The notes: generated from the sequence alone by a model not told the origin. DNA of 64,000 nucleotides from Mycobacterium paraseoulense (GCF_010731655.1 NZ_AP022619.1:4588001-4652000), one strand, 5' to 3'; counted from the stretch's first letter, positions 8,327-19,013 are shown. Made by a program: numbers and translations.

Positions 8327-8871
8327 TTGGCCCGGCGCCACACGTCGTCGGAATCCTGCTGGCCGCGGGCGCCGGAAGCCGCTACGGCAAGCCGAAGGTG
8401 CTGGTCGACGGGTGGCTGGAGGCCGCGGTGGACGCGCTGCAGGACGGCGGGTGTGCGGGTGTCGTCCTGGTCCTGGGCGCCGCGGAGGTCCCCGCCCCGG
8501 CCGGGGTCACCGCGATCGTGGCGCCGGACTGGCGCGCGGGGCTGAGCGCCTCGGTGCGGGCCGGCCTGGCCCAGGCCGGCCGCATGCGGGCCGACTACGC
8601 GGTGCTGCACGTCATCGACACGCCCGACGTCGGCGCCGCCGTGGTGGCGCGGGTCCTCGACCGCGCGGTGGGGTCGCCCAGTGGCCTGGCGCGCGCCGTC
8701 TTCGGCGACCGGCCGGGGCATCCGGTGGTGATCGCGCGCCGGCACTGGCCGGAGGTCGTCTCGCGCGTCTCGGGTGATCACGGCGCCGGCGCGTACCTGG
8801 GCACCCGGCCCGACGTCGAGCTCGTCGACTGCGCGGATCTGGCCGGCGGCCGAGACATCGACGAGCCTTAG
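8308..8871 (+). CDS. MobA/MocA-like molybdenum cofactor nucleotidyltransferase
   Basis: A 187-residue NTP-transferase-3 protein. It has the nucleotide-binding signature [14 protein letters not shown] near residue 17, an acidic metal-binding HVIDTPDVG near residue 105, and the family's [11 protein letters not shown] motif. MocA-type enzymes attach CMP to molybdopterin, the cofactor form used by CO dehydrogenase-type enzymes, so it probably matures one or both enzymes in this window. The H37Rv counterpart (Rv0371c, from memory) lies inside the CO dehydrogenase operon; here it is divergent from cluster 1 instead. Start is uncertain: GTG 8308 has AGGAG only one base away, and in-frame GTGs at 8266 and 8278 are possible. 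The 3' end overlaps the convergent permease gene by 4 bp. Confidence 0.75.
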   Translation: MPLSQSIGPAPHVVGILLAAGAGSRYGKPKVLVDGWLEAAVDALQDGGCAGVVLVLGAAEVPAPAGVTAIVAPDWRAGLSASVRAGLAQAGRMRADYAVLHVIDTPDVGAAVVARVLDRAVGSPSGLARAVFGDRPGHPVVIARRHWPEVVSRVSGDHGAGAYLGTRPDVELVDCADLAGGRDIDEP

Positions 8872-10316
8872 GCCGCCGCGGGTGGGTCGACGGCCAGCGG
8901 CGGGGTGTCCTGGGCGGCGGCGTCCACCCGGTGGCGGACCAGATACCAGCCGCCGATCAGCCCGGGGACGCCGATGGCCATGGCGCCGAGCAGCCACGGG
9001 CCCTGGACCTTGTCCAACACCATCAAGACGAGGACGCCGGCCAAAAAGGCCAGCGTGAGGTAGCCGCTGTAGGGCGCCAGCGGCATCCGGAAGTGCGGCC
9101 GTTGCACCGCCCCGGCGCGGGACAGCCGGTAGAACCGCAGCTGGCTCGCCACGATCGTCCCCCAGGCCACCACCACGCCCACGGCGGCGATGTGCAGCAC
9201 GATTTCGAACGCCTGGCTCGGTTTGACGGCGTTGAGCACGATGCCCGAGAGGCCGACGACGGCGGTGAGCAGGATGCCGCCGTACGGCACGCCGTTCTTG
9301 GTCATGGGTGCGGTGAATTTCGGGCCGCTGCCGTTGATCGCCATGGACCGCAGGATGCGGCCGGTGGAGTACAGCCCGGCGTTGAGGCTCGAGAGCGCGG
9401 CGGTGAGCACCACGAGGTTCATCACGCTGCCCGCCCCGCCGAACCCGACCTTCGAGAAGAAGGTGACGAACGGGCTCACGTGATCCCGGTAGGCGGTGTG
9501 CGGCAGCAGCAGCGCCAGCAGGACCGTCGACCCGATGTAGAAGATGGCGATGCGAAACACCACCGAGTTGATCGCCCGCGGCATGATCTTGTGCGGATTC
9601 GCGGTCTCCCCGGCCGCGATGCCGACCAATTCGACCGCGGCGTAGGCGAAGACCACCCCCGAGGTCACCAGCACCAGGGGCAGCAAGCCGGCCGGCAGGA
9701 GTCCCCCATGGCTATCCCATAGCGTCACCCCGGGGTCATGGCCGTCGACCTTGACGCGGCCGACCAGGAAGACGATGCCGACGACGAGGAACGTCACCAG
9801 CGCGAGCACCTTGATCAACGAGGCCCAGAATTCCAGCTCGCCGAAGAGCTTGACCGAGATGAGGTTCATCGCCAGCACGGCGACCAGCGCGATCAACGCC
9901 AGCGTCCACTGCGGGACGGCCTGGAACGCCGTCCAGTAGTGGCAGTAGTGCGCGATCGCGGTGGTGTCCACGATCCCCGTCATCGCCCAGTTGAGGAAGT
10001 ACAGCCAGCCCGCGGCGAACGCGGCCTTCTCGCCGAAGAACTCACGGGCGTAGGAGACGAAGGATCCCGAGGACGGGCGGTACAGCACCAGCTCGCCGAG
10101 GGCGCGCAGGATCAGGAAGACGAAGATGCCGCAGATTCCGTACACCAGAAACAGCCCCGGTCCCGCCGACGCGAGCCTTCCGCCGGCGCCGAGGAACAGG
10201 CCCGTCCCGATGGCGCCCCCGAGGCCGATCATCTGGATCTGGCGGTTGTTCAGGCCCTTGTGATAGCCCGCCTCTTCGCGGGCGAGCCGCGCGGCGGCGC
10301 TGTCTTGCGGTGGCAT
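8868..10316 (-). CDS. ansP2: Amino-acid permease, AnsP2-like (APC family)
   Basis: A 482-residue APC-superfamily permease with about 12 predicted membrane helices. The hallmark first-helix motif [17 protein letters not shown] is at residues 29-45, followed by the conserved [13 protein letters not shown] and [15 protein letters not shown] segments of the amino-acid/GABA permease group. In the cytoplasmic membrane it would import amino acids by proton symport; the L-asparagine assignment rests on similarity to mycobacterial AnsP proteins and on its place before dnaK, as in H37Rv (Rv0346c, from memory). The stop overlaps the convergent nucleotidyltransferase stop. Substrate specificity is not provable from sequence. 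Confidence 0.85.
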   Translation of the reverse strand: MPPQDSAAARLAREEAGYHKGLNNRQIQMIGLGGAIGTGLFLGAGGRLASAGPGLFLVYGICGIFVFLILRALGELVLYRPSSGSFVSYAREFFGEKAAFAAGWLYFLNWAMTGIVDTTAIAHYCHYWTAFQAVPQWTLALIALVAVLAMNLISVKLFGELEFWASLIKVLALVTFLVVGIVFLVGRVKVDGHDPGVTLWDSHGGLLPAGLLPLVLVTSGVVFAYAAVELVGIAAGETANPHKIMPRAINSVVFRIAIFYIGSTVLLALLLPHTAYRDHVSPFVTFFSKVGFGGAGSVMNLVVLTAALSSLNAGLYSTGRILRSMAINGSGPKFTAPMTKNGVPYGGILLTAVVGLSGIVLNAVKPSQAFEIVLHIAAVGVVVAWGTIVASQLRFYRLSRAGAVQRPHFRMPLAPYSGYLTLAFLAGVLVLMVLDKVQGPWLLGAMAIGVPGLIGGWYLVRHRVDAAAQDTPPLAVDPPAAA

Positions 10317-10395
10317 TGAGTCCTGCCGTGTCGGCTCCGGGAAAGGCTCAGGCTAACCCACCGACGGCCGGGGTGCCCAGTGCAGCGACCCCCCT

Positions 10396-10422
10396 GGGAA
10401 CAAGACGGCGACGCGCGCCGTT
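10396..10422 (+). promoter_or_regulatory. SigH/SigE-type promoter upstream of dnaK
   Basis: GGGAAC at 10396-10401 and GTT at 10420-10422, with 18 bp between GGAAC and GTT, match the heat/oxidative-stress consensus of mycobacterial SigH. The same spacing recurs before clpB. The leader to the dnaK ATG would be about 130 nt. Confidence 0.6.
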
Positions 10423-10436
10423 AGCATGATCGACAA

Positions 10437-10457
10437 GTTGAGCGAACCAGACTCAAG
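10437..10457 (+). promoter_or_regulatory. HAIR element 1 (HspR operator), dnaK promoter
   Basis: GTTGAGC-N7-ACTCAAG fits the HspR-associated inverted repeat consensus CTTGAGT-N7-ACTCAAG with two changes, both in the left arm. HspR with DnaK represses from such sites. Confidence 0.85.
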
Positions 10458-10463
10458 CCTGGG

Positions 10464-10493
10464 TTGACACCACGGTGCGGCCGAGAGCAGTCT
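10464..10493 (+). promoter_or_regulatory. Possible SigA promoter of dnaK operon between two HAIRs
   Basis: TTGACA at 10464-10469 is a perfect -35; CAGTCT at 10488-10493 (18-bp spacer) is a weak -10. HAIR 1 ends 6 bp before the -35 and HAIR 2 covers the -10 edge and start region, so HspR binding would block RNA polymerase. Confidence 0.45.
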
Positions 10494-10512
10494 TGAGCGG
10501 GGTTCACTCAGC
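10492..10512 (+). promoter_or_regulatory. HAIR element 2 (degenerate HspR operator), dnaK promoter
   Basis: CTTGAGC-N7-ACTCAGC: the left arm matches 6/7 and the right arm 5/7 of the HspR consensus. It lies 43 bp upstream of the dnaK start. Confidence 0.7.
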
Positions 10513-10555
10513 ATAGTGGCACCAAAGAAGCTCTACACAATCAGGAGGAATCACT

Positions 10556-12411
<1,856 letters not shown>

Positions 12412-12415
<4 letters not shown>

Positions 12416-13056
12416 CCGAAGGCAATCCACAGGAGCAGGTGACCGTCACCGACAAGCGGCGGATCGATCCGCAGACCGGTGAAGTGCGCCAGTCCCCGTC
12501 CGGCCCCCCTCCCGGCGATGCGCCGGGAGGGGGTTCGGCCGGTGAGTTCGCGGGCGAAAGCCCCGAGGAGGCCGGCAAGGCCACCGAGCTGCTCGCCGAC
12601 CTGCAACGCGTCCAGGCCGACTTCGCCAACTACCGCAAGCGTGCGCTGCGCGACCAGCAGGCCGCGGCCGACCGGGCCAAGGCCGGCGTCGTCAGCCAAT
12701 TGCTGGGCGTGCTCGACGATCTCGAGCGGGCGCGCAAACACGGTGACCTGGAATCCGGCCCGCTGAAGTCGGTGGCCGACAAGCTGGACAGCGCCCTGAC
12801 CGGACTCGGTCTGACGGCGTTCGGCGAGGAGGGCGAGGACTTCGACCCGGTGTTGCACGAGGCCGTGCAGCACGACGGCGACGGCGGCGACGGCTCCAGG
12901 CCGGTGATCGGCACCGTCATGCGGCAGGGTTACAAGCTGGGCGACCAGGTCCTGCGGCACGCTCTGGTCGGCGTCGTCGACACGGTCGCCGACGAGGGTG
13001 GCACGGCGGTCCCACCGGCCGAATCGGACGATAACCCCGGCGCATCCGGTGAATAG
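12412..13056 (+). CDS. grpE: Nucleotide exchange factor GrpE
   Basis: A 214-residue GrpE. A polar, disordered N-terminus (1-55) is followed by a long helix with the dimerisation segment [20 protein letters not shown], then the beta domain that contacts DnaK, with the family signature [12 protein letters not shown] near residue 183. It releases ADP from DnaK. The GTG at 12412 overlaps the dnaK stop by 4 bp, implying coupled translation and matched dosage. A 52-bp gap separates it from dnaJ1. The C-terminal 20 residues are Pro/Asp-rich and variable. Confidence 0.97.
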
Positions 13057-13108
13057 ACCACACAATCAGCACAACAAAAGACAGAAAGGTGAGAGGGGGT
13101 GACGCGAC

Positions 13109-14287
13109 ATGGCCCAGCGCGAATGGGTCGAAAAGGACTTCTACAAGGAGCTGGGCGTCTCCTCTGACGCCAGTCCCGAAGAAATCAAACGCGCGTACCG
13201 CAAGCTCGCGCGCGACCTGCACCCGGACGCCAATCCCGACAACCCCGCCGCCGGCGAGCGATTCAAGGCGGTCTCCGAGGCGCACAACGTGTTGTCGGAC
13301 CCGGCCAAGCGCAAGGAGTACGACGAAACCCGCCGCCTGTTCGCGGGCGGCGGTTTTGGCGGGCGCCGGTTCGACGCCGGAGGTTTCGGCGGGTTCGGTG
13401 CCGGCGGTGACGGCGCCGAGTTCAACCTCAACGATCTGTTCGACGCCGCCGGGCGAAGCGGCGGCGCCAACATCGGGGACCTGTTCGGCGGCCTGTTCGG
13501 GCGCGGTGCCTCTGCCCGTCCCAGCCGGCCGCGGCGCGGCAACGACCTGGAGACCGAGACGCAGCTGGATTTCGTCGAGGCCGCCAAGGGTGTGGCAATG
13601 CCGTTGCGGCTGACCAGCCCGGCGCCGTGCACGAACTGCCACGGCAGCGGCGCGCGGCCGGGCACCAGCCCGAAGGTGTGCCCCACCTGCAACGGCTCCG
13701 GCGTGATCAGCCGCAACCAGGGCGCGTTCGGATTCTCCGAGCCGTGCACCGATTGCCGGGGCAGCGGCTCGATCATCGAGCACCCGTGTGAGGAGTGCAA
13801 GGGCACCGGGGTCACCACGCGCACCCGCACCATCAACGTGCGGATCCCACCGGGTGTCGAGGACGGGCAGCGCATCCGGCTGCCCGGCCAGGGCGAGGCC
13901 GGGCTGCGGGGCGCCCCGTCGGGCGACCTGTACGTGACCGTGCACGTGCGGCCGGACCAGGTGTTTGGCCGCGACGGCGACGACCTCACCGTGACCGTCC
14001 CAGTCAGCTTCACCGAATTGGCCTTGGGCTCAACGATTTCGGTGCCCACGCTGGACGGCAAGGTCGGCGTCCGGGTGCCCAAGGGCACCTCCGACGGCCG
14101 CATCCTGCGGGTGCGCGGGCGGGGTGTCCCCAAGCGCAGCGGCGGCAACGGGGACTTGCTGGTCACCGTCAAGGTCGCCGTGCCGCCCAACGTGGACGGC
14201 GCCGCGGCCGAGGCGCTGGAGGCGTACGCGGCCGCGGAGCGGGCCAGCGGGTTCGACCCGCGCGCGGGATGGGCGGGCAATCGCTGA
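13109..14287 (+). CDS. dnaJ1: Co-chaperone DnaJ1 (Hsp40 type I)
   Basis: A 392-residue type I DnaJ. The J domain (about 8-75) contains the HPD triad at 38-40, which stimulates DnaK ATPase. A Gly/Phe-rich stretch (85-150) follows, then a zinc domain with four CxxCxGxG repeats ([32 protein letters not shown]) and the C-terminal substrate-binding domain. It delivers unfolded proteins to DnaK. The ATG at 13109 has a purine-rich GAGAGGGGGTGA upstream. The stop overlaps the hspR start by one base (TGATG). Mycobacteria also carry DnaJ2 elsewhere; linkage to dnaK and hspR makes this DnaJ1. Confidence 0.97.
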   Translation: MAQREWVEKDFYKELGVSSDASPEEIKRAYRKLARDLHPDANPDNPAAGERFKAVSEAHNVLSDPAKRKEYDETRRLFAGGGFGGRRFDAGGFGGFGAGGDGAEFNLNDLFDAAGRSGGANIGDLFGGLFGRGASARPSRPRRGNDLETETQLDFVEAAKGVAMPLRLTSPAPCTNCHGSGARPGTSPKVCPTCNGSGVISRNQGAFGFSEPCTDCRGSGSIIEHPCEECKGTGVTTRTRTINVRIPPGVEDGQRIRLPGQGEAGLRGAPSGDLYVTVHVRPDQVFGRDGDDLTVTVPVSFTELALGSTISVPTLDGKVGVRVPKGTSDGRILRVRGRGVPKRSGGNGDLLVTVKVAVPPNVDGAAAEALEAYAAAERASGFDPRAGWAGNR

Positions 14288-14673
14288 TGGCCAAGAATTC
14301 ACGGGAAGAGTCCCGGACGTTCCTGATCTCGGTGGCCGCCGAGCTGGCCGGCATGCACGCCCAGACCCTGCGCACCTACGATCGCCTCGGCCTGGTCAGC
14401 CCGCGCCGCACATCCGGTGGGGGACGGCGCTATTCGGAGCACGACGTAGACCTGCTGCGCGAGGTGCAGCGGCTGTCGCAGGACGAGGGCGTCAACCTCG
14501 CCGGCATCAAACGCATCATCGAGCTGACCAACCAGGTGGAGGCGCTGCAGGCGCGGGTCAAGGAACTGACCGACGAGTTGGCGCAGGTGCGCGCCGGGCA
14601 GCGCCGCGATCTGGCGGTAATGCCCAAGAGCACCGCCGTGGTGGTGTGGCAGCCGCGCCGAACGCGCGGCTGA
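14287..14673 (+). CDS. hspR: Heat-shock repressor HspR (MerR family)
   Basis: A 128-residue MerR-type regulator, matching the family length. The winged helix-turn-helix includes AAELAGMHAQTLRTYDRLGL (residues 16-35) and SGGGRRYSEHDVDLLREVQ; a coiled-coil dimerisation helix (VEALQARVKELTDEL) and a short hydrophobic tail follow. HspR binds HAIR palindromes and represses the dnaK operon and clpB, with DnaK as co-repressor, so this last gene closes the feedback loop. Three HAIR-like sites are present in this window (10437, 10492, 18993). The ATG overlaps the dnaJ1 stop. It converges on the aldose epimerase gene with no gap. Confidence 0.97.
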   Translation: MAKNSREESRTFLISVAAELAGMHAQTLRTYDRLGLVSPRRTSGGGRRYSEHDVDLLREVQRLSQDEGVNLAGIKRIIELTNQVEALQARVKELTDELAQVRAGQRRDLAVMPKSTAVVVWQPRRTRG

Positions 14674-15576
14674 TCACACCCGGATCGAGAACTGCGCGAC
14701 GGCCGGTTCGCCCGGCCGTGCGCAGCGGTAGCCGCCGCGGCGCAGCGCGTCGGTCGGTGCGGTCATCGGCTCGAAGCACACGATTTCTTTTTCGGGGCCT
14801 TCGCCCCTCGGGGCGAAGATCTGCGTCGCCGGATACCCCCGCTCGAAGCGCACCTCCACCCGTCGGCCGCCGCCCGAGACCGCGAACACCGCGCCGTCGG
14901 GCACCTGGTCGTAGGCATCGTCGAAAGCCTTGTCCCCCAACGCCTCGTCGCGCGCCGGCGCTGGTTTGGACGCTCCGGTCGGCAGGCCCCGGTCGTCGAG
15001 GGCCAGCTGCCGCAGCGGTGGCGTGTGAATGACCCACTCGCCGCGGGGCACGCCCGGCAGGCGCAGATAGGGATGAAAGCCGAAGCACAGCGGGACCGCC
15101 AGGTCGCCCGTGGCGGTCACCGTGGTGCGCACCGTCAGCGTCCGGTCGGCCAGCCGCACCGCCACCGTCAGCACGTGCGGGTAGGGGAAGCTGGCGAGCA
15201 ATCGCGGATCGTCGGCGAAATCGAGCTCGGCAGTCAGCCCGTCGACCGACTCGGCGGTCACCCGCCAGCCCGGGTGGCCCGCCAGCACACCGTGGATCGG
15301 CAACCCGTTGGGGTCGGCGCGGACGCCGTTTTCGCCCGGCGTCAGCGTCGCCGTCACGCCCTCCGCGGTGTAGGTGTTGGCGCCCAACCGGTTTGCCCAG
15401 GGATACAGGATCGGTATCCCCATCGTCTTGCCCGCCTTCACATAGGCGTCCAGCCCGCGCCGTTGCCCGAGCAGCTCCACGCCGGCATCGCTCAGCGAGG
15501 TGCCGACCATGCCCGCCTCGGGCACGAATTCCGCGGCCACCGACGATGTCGGGTCGCGCAGGGTGACGACACGCAT
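14674..15576 (-). CDS. Aldose 1-epimerase family protein
   Basis: A 300-residue galactose mutarotase-like protein. It shows YPWANRLG near residue 60, HGVLAGHPGW near 95, the catalytic-histidine strand FGFHPYLRLPG near 165 and catalytic glutamate in IVCFEPMTAPTDAL near 270. The reaction would be interconversion of alpha and beta anomers of hexoses or related sugars in the cytoplasm. The ATG at 15576 is preceded by GGAGGT at good spacing and is preferred over a GTG four codons upstream. It is followed directly by convergent hspR. Substrate is unknown; it is not in a sugar operon. The stretch after hspR is a synteny break relative to H37Rv. Confidence 0.85.
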   Translation of the reverse strand: MRVVTLRDPTSSVAAEFVPEAGMVGTSLSDAGVELLGQRRGLDAYVKAGKTMGIPILYPWANRLGANTYTAEGVTATLTPGENGVRADPNGLPIHGVLAGHPGWRVTAESVDGLTAELDFADDPRLLASFPYPHVLTVAVRLADRTLTVRTTVTATGDLAVPLCFGFHPYLRLPGVPRGEWVIHTPPLRQLALDDRGLPTGASKPAPARDEALGDKAFDDAYDQVPDGAVFAVSGGGRRVEVRFERGYPATQIFAPRGEGPEKEIVCFEPMTAPTDALRRGGYRCARPGEPAVAQFSIRV

Positions 15577-15588
15577 GCCTACCTCCAC

Positions 15589-16761
15589 TCAACTCGATAG
15601 CGGGTCGTGCTGAATGCTTTCCGGCGGAGCGCCTTTGGCGATCAGGGCGGCCTTGGTGGCCCGCACCATGGCCGGGCCCCCGCAGATCAGGATCTGCCGG
15701 TCGCCCCACCCACCGTATTTGGTCACCACGTCGGGGAGCCGGCCGGTCTGGCGCACGTGCAGGCCGCGCGGCGGCGTGACGTCGGGATAGTCGGCGGCCC
15801 ACGCCGGGTCGGCGCTGTACTCGGAGACCGGCGAGACCGACAGCCACGGATTGTGGGAGGCCACCTGCCACAGGGTCGGCAGGTCGTAGAGCTCGCAGCG
15901 ATAGCGCGCGCCGAAGAACAGGTGCACCCGCGGATTCACCGCATACCGGCACAGGTCCATGATGAGCGCGCGCAGGGGGGCCAAGCCGGTGCTGCCGGCG
16001 ACCATCAGCACGTCGCCGCCCTGCCGGTCGACCCGCAGGCCGCCGTGCGGGCTGGACAGCCGCCACCGGTCGCCCGGCCGCGTCTCGTTGACGATGGCGG
16101 TGCTGACCAAGCCGCCGGGCACCACGCGGACGTGGAACTCGATGCCGCCGCCCGGATCCGCCGGGATGGCGGGCGAGAGGTAGCGCCAGCGGCGCGGGCA
16201 TTGCGGGACGTGCACATTCACGTATTGGCCGGCGTGGTAGTCCAGCGGCCGGTCGAGCTGCAGCCGGACCACCGCGAGGTCGCGGGAGACCCGCATGTGC
16301 TCGATCACCGTGCCGTCCCACCAGGCCGGCCCCTCGTCGGCCTCCGCGGCGCCGCGCATCACCCCGGTGATCAGGTTCAGCGACTGCTGGGCCGCGCCGT
16401 CGACGGCGTCGGTCCAGGCGTCGCCGAGCTGTGCCCGCAGCGTTGACAACAACGCGCGGCGCAACGTGTCGTAATGCGCCGGCAGCACACCGTATTTGCG
16501 GTGGTCCCGGCCGAGCTGGGCGAGAAAGGCCACCGGCTCCTGGGCGCGCTGGTCGACGAGTTCGCCGTACACCCAGTGCAGGGCGTGCGCGAAAGCGGCG
16601 CGCTGCCCGCCCATTTCGGGCGGAAAGAGGTCGCGGACCGAGACGTCGAGGCCGAACCAGTGGGTGTAGAACCGGCGGACGAGTTCATCGCCGGATCCCG
16701 AGTCGTCCCGCGCGAAGGCGTCGCGCAGCACCCGCAACGCATCGGTGTCCTCGAGCCCCAC
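15589..16761 (-). CDS. Type II flavohemoglobin-like globin-reductase
   Basis: A 390-residue two-domain protein, the same length as H37Rv Rv0385 (from memory). Residues 1-140 resemble a globin: RRFYTHWFGLD, a predicted proximal histidine in LGRDHRKYGVLPAHY, and a helical end. Residues 150-390 form a ferredoxin-reductase module: RWRYLSP (FAD contact), GSTGLAPLRALI (nucleotide binding) and QILICGGPAMVRATK. Mycobacterial type II flavohemoglobins differ from NO-detoxifying type I forms, and D-lactate-linked redox activity has been reported for this group. The GTG at 16761 reproduces the family length; the open frame upstream is only antisense to the next gene. It lies 12 bp downstream of the ABC-2-like gene on the same strand, so the two may be co-expressed. 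Confidence 0.85.
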   Translation of the reverse strand: MGLEDTDALRVLRDAFARDDSGSGDELVRRFYTHWFGLDVSVRDLFPPEMGGQRAAFAHALHWVYGELVDQRAQEPVAFLAQLGRDHRKYGVLPAHYDTLRRALLSTLRAQLGDAWTDAVDGAAQQSLNLITGVMRGAAEADEGPAWWDGTVIEHMRVSRDLAVVRLQLDRPLDYHAGQYVNVHVPQCPRRWRYLSPAIPADPGGGIEFHVRVVPGGLVSTAIVNETRPGDRWRLSSPHGGLRVDRQGGDVLMVAGSTGLAPLRALIMDLCRYAVNPRVHLFFGARYRCELYDLPTLWQVASHNPWLSVSPVSEYSADPAWAADYPDVTPPRGLHVRQTGRLPDVVTKYGGWGDRQILICGGPAMVRATKAALIAKGAPPESIQHDPLSS

Positions 16762-16772
16762 GGGGCCCGATT

Positions 16773-17765
16773 CTAGGCTCGCCGCGCGCCGGCAATCCCG
16801 ATCAGCACGGCCGCGGCGGCCACCCAGCAGCACAGCACGAGGCCGGCGGTCGTCGCCCCGGCGCCGGAGAAATACGCCGTCGAACGCAACAGGGTGGCAT
16901 TGGCCCCCTGCGGCAGCAGCTGACCCAGCGCGCCCCACCCGGACGGCAGCATCTCCGGGGCGCTCATCAGGCCGGACAGCGGGTTGCCCAGCAGCATGGC
17001 CACCGCCACCGCACCACTCAGGCCGGCCCGGCCGAACAGCGAGCCCAGGGCCAGGGTCGGCAGCGCCATCGCCAGGGTGCCCAGCGTGAGTCCGGCGGCC
17101 ACGCCCCAGAAATTCTGGTCGACCGAGCCCAGCACGTAACGCAGCAGCACGGCGATGGTCACCGCAACGCTGACCGAAAAAGCCGTCACCACAGCGCAAT
17201 TCAGCCAGGGCCGGCGCGGAAATGCCAGCAGCAGCACGATGGCGGGCAGGATCCCGGCCAGGGTGATCGGCAGCGCGGAGGCGGCCAGGCCGGCGCCGCG
17301 CGGATCGTCGGCGGGCAACGGCGCCAGGTCTTCGGTGCGCAACGGCGCGCCGGTGCGTTGGGCGACGCGGTCGCCGATCTGCGTCAGCAGTTGGGCGACG
17401 GTCGGGCTCGCCCCGGACGCGAGCAGCAGGGTGGGGCCGTTGGGGGTGACCACCAGGCCGCCGTAGCCGTCGCGGTTGCGGATCGCCGAGCGCAGCGCGG
17501 CCTCGTCGGGGTAGGTGGTCACGGCGAAGCCGCCCGGGGCGACCGTGTCGAGCTGGCTGCTGATCAGCCCGGTCACCAGGCCCGGTCCCACCACGCCGAT
17601 CGGGATGTGGTGCGGCTTGGAGCGTGCCGCCGGCAGCGCGAAGGCGATGCAGATGACGGCGATCGCCACGGTCATCGCCGCGACGAGGCCCGTCGCGCGG
17701 AACAGGGGCAGCGCCGGGCGGGGGCGTGCGGGCCGGCCGTGCTGGGGGAGCGACTGCGTGATCAT
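16773..17765 (-). CDS. ABC-2/YhgE-type integral membrane protein
   Basis: A 330-residue membrane protein. Residues 20-45 form the first helix, then about 150 residues of extracytoplasmic domain beginning PIGVVGPGLV and rich in short hydrophobic repeats, then five helices including LPITLAGILPAIVLLLAF, with FWGVAAGLTLG between them and PLSGLMSAPEMLP before the last. This is the topology of ABC-2 type export permeases. No ATPase gene is adjacent. AAGGTG six bases before the ATG at 17765 supports that start; ATG 17783 would add six residues. It is divergent from a TetR gene, and two inverted-repeat operators lie at and upstream of its start, so it is probably the regulated efflux target. Substrate is unknown. 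Confidence 0.75.
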   Translation of the reverse strand: MITQSLPQHGRPARPRPALPLFRATGLVAAMTVAIAVICIAFALPAARSKPHHIPIGVVGPGLVTGLISSQLDTVAPGGFAVTTYPDEAALRSAIRNRDGYGGLVVTPNGPTLLLASGASPTVAQLLTQIGDRVAQRTGAPLRTEDLAPLPADDPRGAGLAASALPITLAGILPAIVLLLAFPRRPWLNCAVVTAFSVSVAVTIAVLLRYVLGSVDQNFWGVAAGLTLGTLAMALPTLALGSLFGRAGLSGAVAVAMLLGNPLSGLMSAPEMLPSGWGALGQLLPQGANATLLRSTAYFSGAGATTAGLVLCCWVAAAAVLIGIAGARRA

Positions 17766-17777
17766 GCGCGACACCTT

Positions 17778-17795
17778 TTTCATCAGTGGATGAAA
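17778..17795. promoter_or_regulatory. TetR operator copy 1, TTTCA-N8-TGAAA
   Basis: Perfect inverted repeat; the arms extend to TTTCATC/GATGAAA around AGTG. It overlaps the alternative start of the membrane-protein gene. A second copy with identical arms and spacing lies 54 bp away, centre to centre. Confidence 0.65.
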
Positions 17796-17831
17796 TATGA
17801 CGCTCGCGAGCGTATCCGCGCCGCGCAGTAT

Positions 17832-17849
17832 TTTCAACAAACAATGAAA
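17832..17849. promoter_or_regulatory. TetR operator copy 2, TTTCA-N8-TGAAA
   Basis: TTTCA, eight bases (ACAAACAA) and TGAAA, ending 15 bp before the TetR ATG, where it would also support autorepression. Confidence 0.6.
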
Positions 17850-17864
17850 TGCTACCGTCGTCGT

Positions 17865-18512
17865 ATGCCGTCACCTGCCGCTTCCCCCGCACGCAAGCGC
17901 CGGGGCCGCCGCCAGGGTGAGCCCGTGTCGAAGGACGTGGTGCTCCGCGCGGCCAAGCAGCGGTTCGCCGCCCAGGGCTACGAGAAGACGACGCTGCGTC
18001 ACATCGCCGACGACGCCCACGTGGACGCGGCGATGGTGATCTATTTGTTCGGGTCCAAGGCCGAGCTCTTTCGCGAGTCGATGCGGCTGATCGTGGACGG
18101 TGGCGTGCTGGCCGCCGCGATGACCGCAGGCTCGCTCGAGGACATCGGCGTCCGGTTGGTGCGGGCCTACCTGCAGATCTGGGAGGAGCCGGAGACCGGC
18201 CCGACCATGGTGGCCATGCTGCACTCGGCCATGCTGCACTCCGACGCGTACGAGGCGTTCCGCGACTTCATGCGCGGTTACGTGATGGCCGCCATCGCCG
18301 GCGTCCTGGGCGAGGGGCCCGACACCGCGCTGCGGGCGAACCTGGCCGGCACCAATTTGGTCGGCACCGCGTTGTTTCGCTATGTGATGCGGGTCGGCCC
18401 GCTGGCCGAACTCGGCACCGAGGAGGTGGTCCGGCTGATCGCGCCCAGCGTGCAGCGGTACCTGACCGCGGGCGCCGACGAACTCGGCCTGCCCGCCGCC
18501 TATCGCGCCTGA
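17865..18512 (+). CDS. TetR family transcriptional regulator
   Basis: A 215-residue TetR protein. After a basic, Pro-rich N-terminal tail (1-20), the helix-turn-helix spans about 24-70 with AAKQRFAAQGYEKTTLRHIA and MVIYLFGSKAELFRES. The C-terminal ligand-binding domain is helical with TetR_C-like features. The ATG at 17865 lies 15 bp from an inverted repeat that is duplicated near the divergent ABC-2-like gene start. The simplest reading is a repressor of itself and of the divergent export protein, released by an unknown ligand. Its 3' end converges on the DUF3060 gene. Confidence 0.85.
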   Translation: MPSPAASPARKRRGRRQGEPVSKDVVLRAAKQRFAAQGYEKTTLRHIADDAHVDAAMVIYLFGSKAELFRESMRLIVDGGVLAAAMTAGSLEDIGVRLVRAYLQIWEEPETGPTMVAMLHSAMLHSDAYEAFRDFMRGYVMAAIAGVLGEGPDTALRANLAGTNLVGTALFRYVMRVGPLAELGTEEVVRLIAPSVQRYLTAGADELGLPAAYRA

Positions 18513-18517
18513 CCGGC

Positions 18518-18946
18518 TCAGCCCTGCCCGACGGTGTTGGCCGTACCGGCGTTGACGACGTTCGGTGAGCCCCAGTGGTAGGTGATCGCGTTGCCGGTCC
18601 CGGACGTGCTCACCGCGTCCGTGCTGTCGACCGCCACCCGGTTGCCGTGTCCGGAGACGCTCAGGCTGGTGCAGTGGCCGGTGACGGTGACGGTGTTCGT
18701 CTGGCCGCTGACCGACAGGTAGCCGCCGTGGCAGCCGATGGTCTTGGTCGTGCCGGTCCCGTTGACCTGCAACGTGCCCGACTCCGGGACGGCCGCCGAG
18801 GGGCCTCCGCCGGCGAGATCGGTGCGGGTTCCGGCCGCGGCGAGTCCCGCCAGCGCCAGCGCGCCGACCACCACCGTGGCCAGCCTGAAGGCGCCGGGAA
18901 CCCGGCGCGCGCCGGCCCCGTCCTGGTGCGGCTCCCTCTGTGTCAT
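18518..18946 (-). CDS. DUF3060-type exported protein
   Basis: A 142-residue protein from ATG 18946. Residues 22-42 form a signal-like hydrophobic helix ([17 protein letters not shown]), and the remainder has short beta repeats of the DUF3060 type: [43 protein letters not shown] and [18 protein letters not shown] units, suggesting a small right-handed beta helix stabilised by two cysteines. It probably faces the periplasm or cell surface. It is divergent from clpB; the HspR site between them is nearer to clpB. The role is unknown. Confidence 0.7.
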   Translation of the reverse strand: MTQREPHQDGAGARRVPGAFRLATVVVGALALAGLAAAGTRTDLAGGGPSAAVPESGTLQVNGTGTTKTIGCHGGYLSVSGQTNTVTVTGHCTSLSVSGHGNRVAVDSTDAVSTSGTGNAITYHWGSPNVVNAGTANTVGQG

Positions 18947-18992
18947 CGCTTCGGGGGTACCCCGTGCGCCACGCCGGGCAAAACTCGTTAGA

Positions 18993-19013
18993 GTTGAGCG
19001 GAACACACTCAAC
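18993..19013 (+). promoter_or_regulatory. HAIR element (HspR operator), clpB promoter
   Basis: GTTGAGC-N7-ACTCAAC, a close match to the HspR consensus and with the same left arm as the dnaK HAIR 1. The GGAAC of the SigH-type promoter falls within its N7 spacer. Confidence 0.8.

Noticed and set aside
15589..17892. Possible fusion of the flavohemoglobin-like protein with an upstream 370-residue extension
   Set aside because: The extension lies in the wrong frame of the ABC-2-like gene, whose own frame has clear membrane helices; the GTG at 16761 gives the family length.
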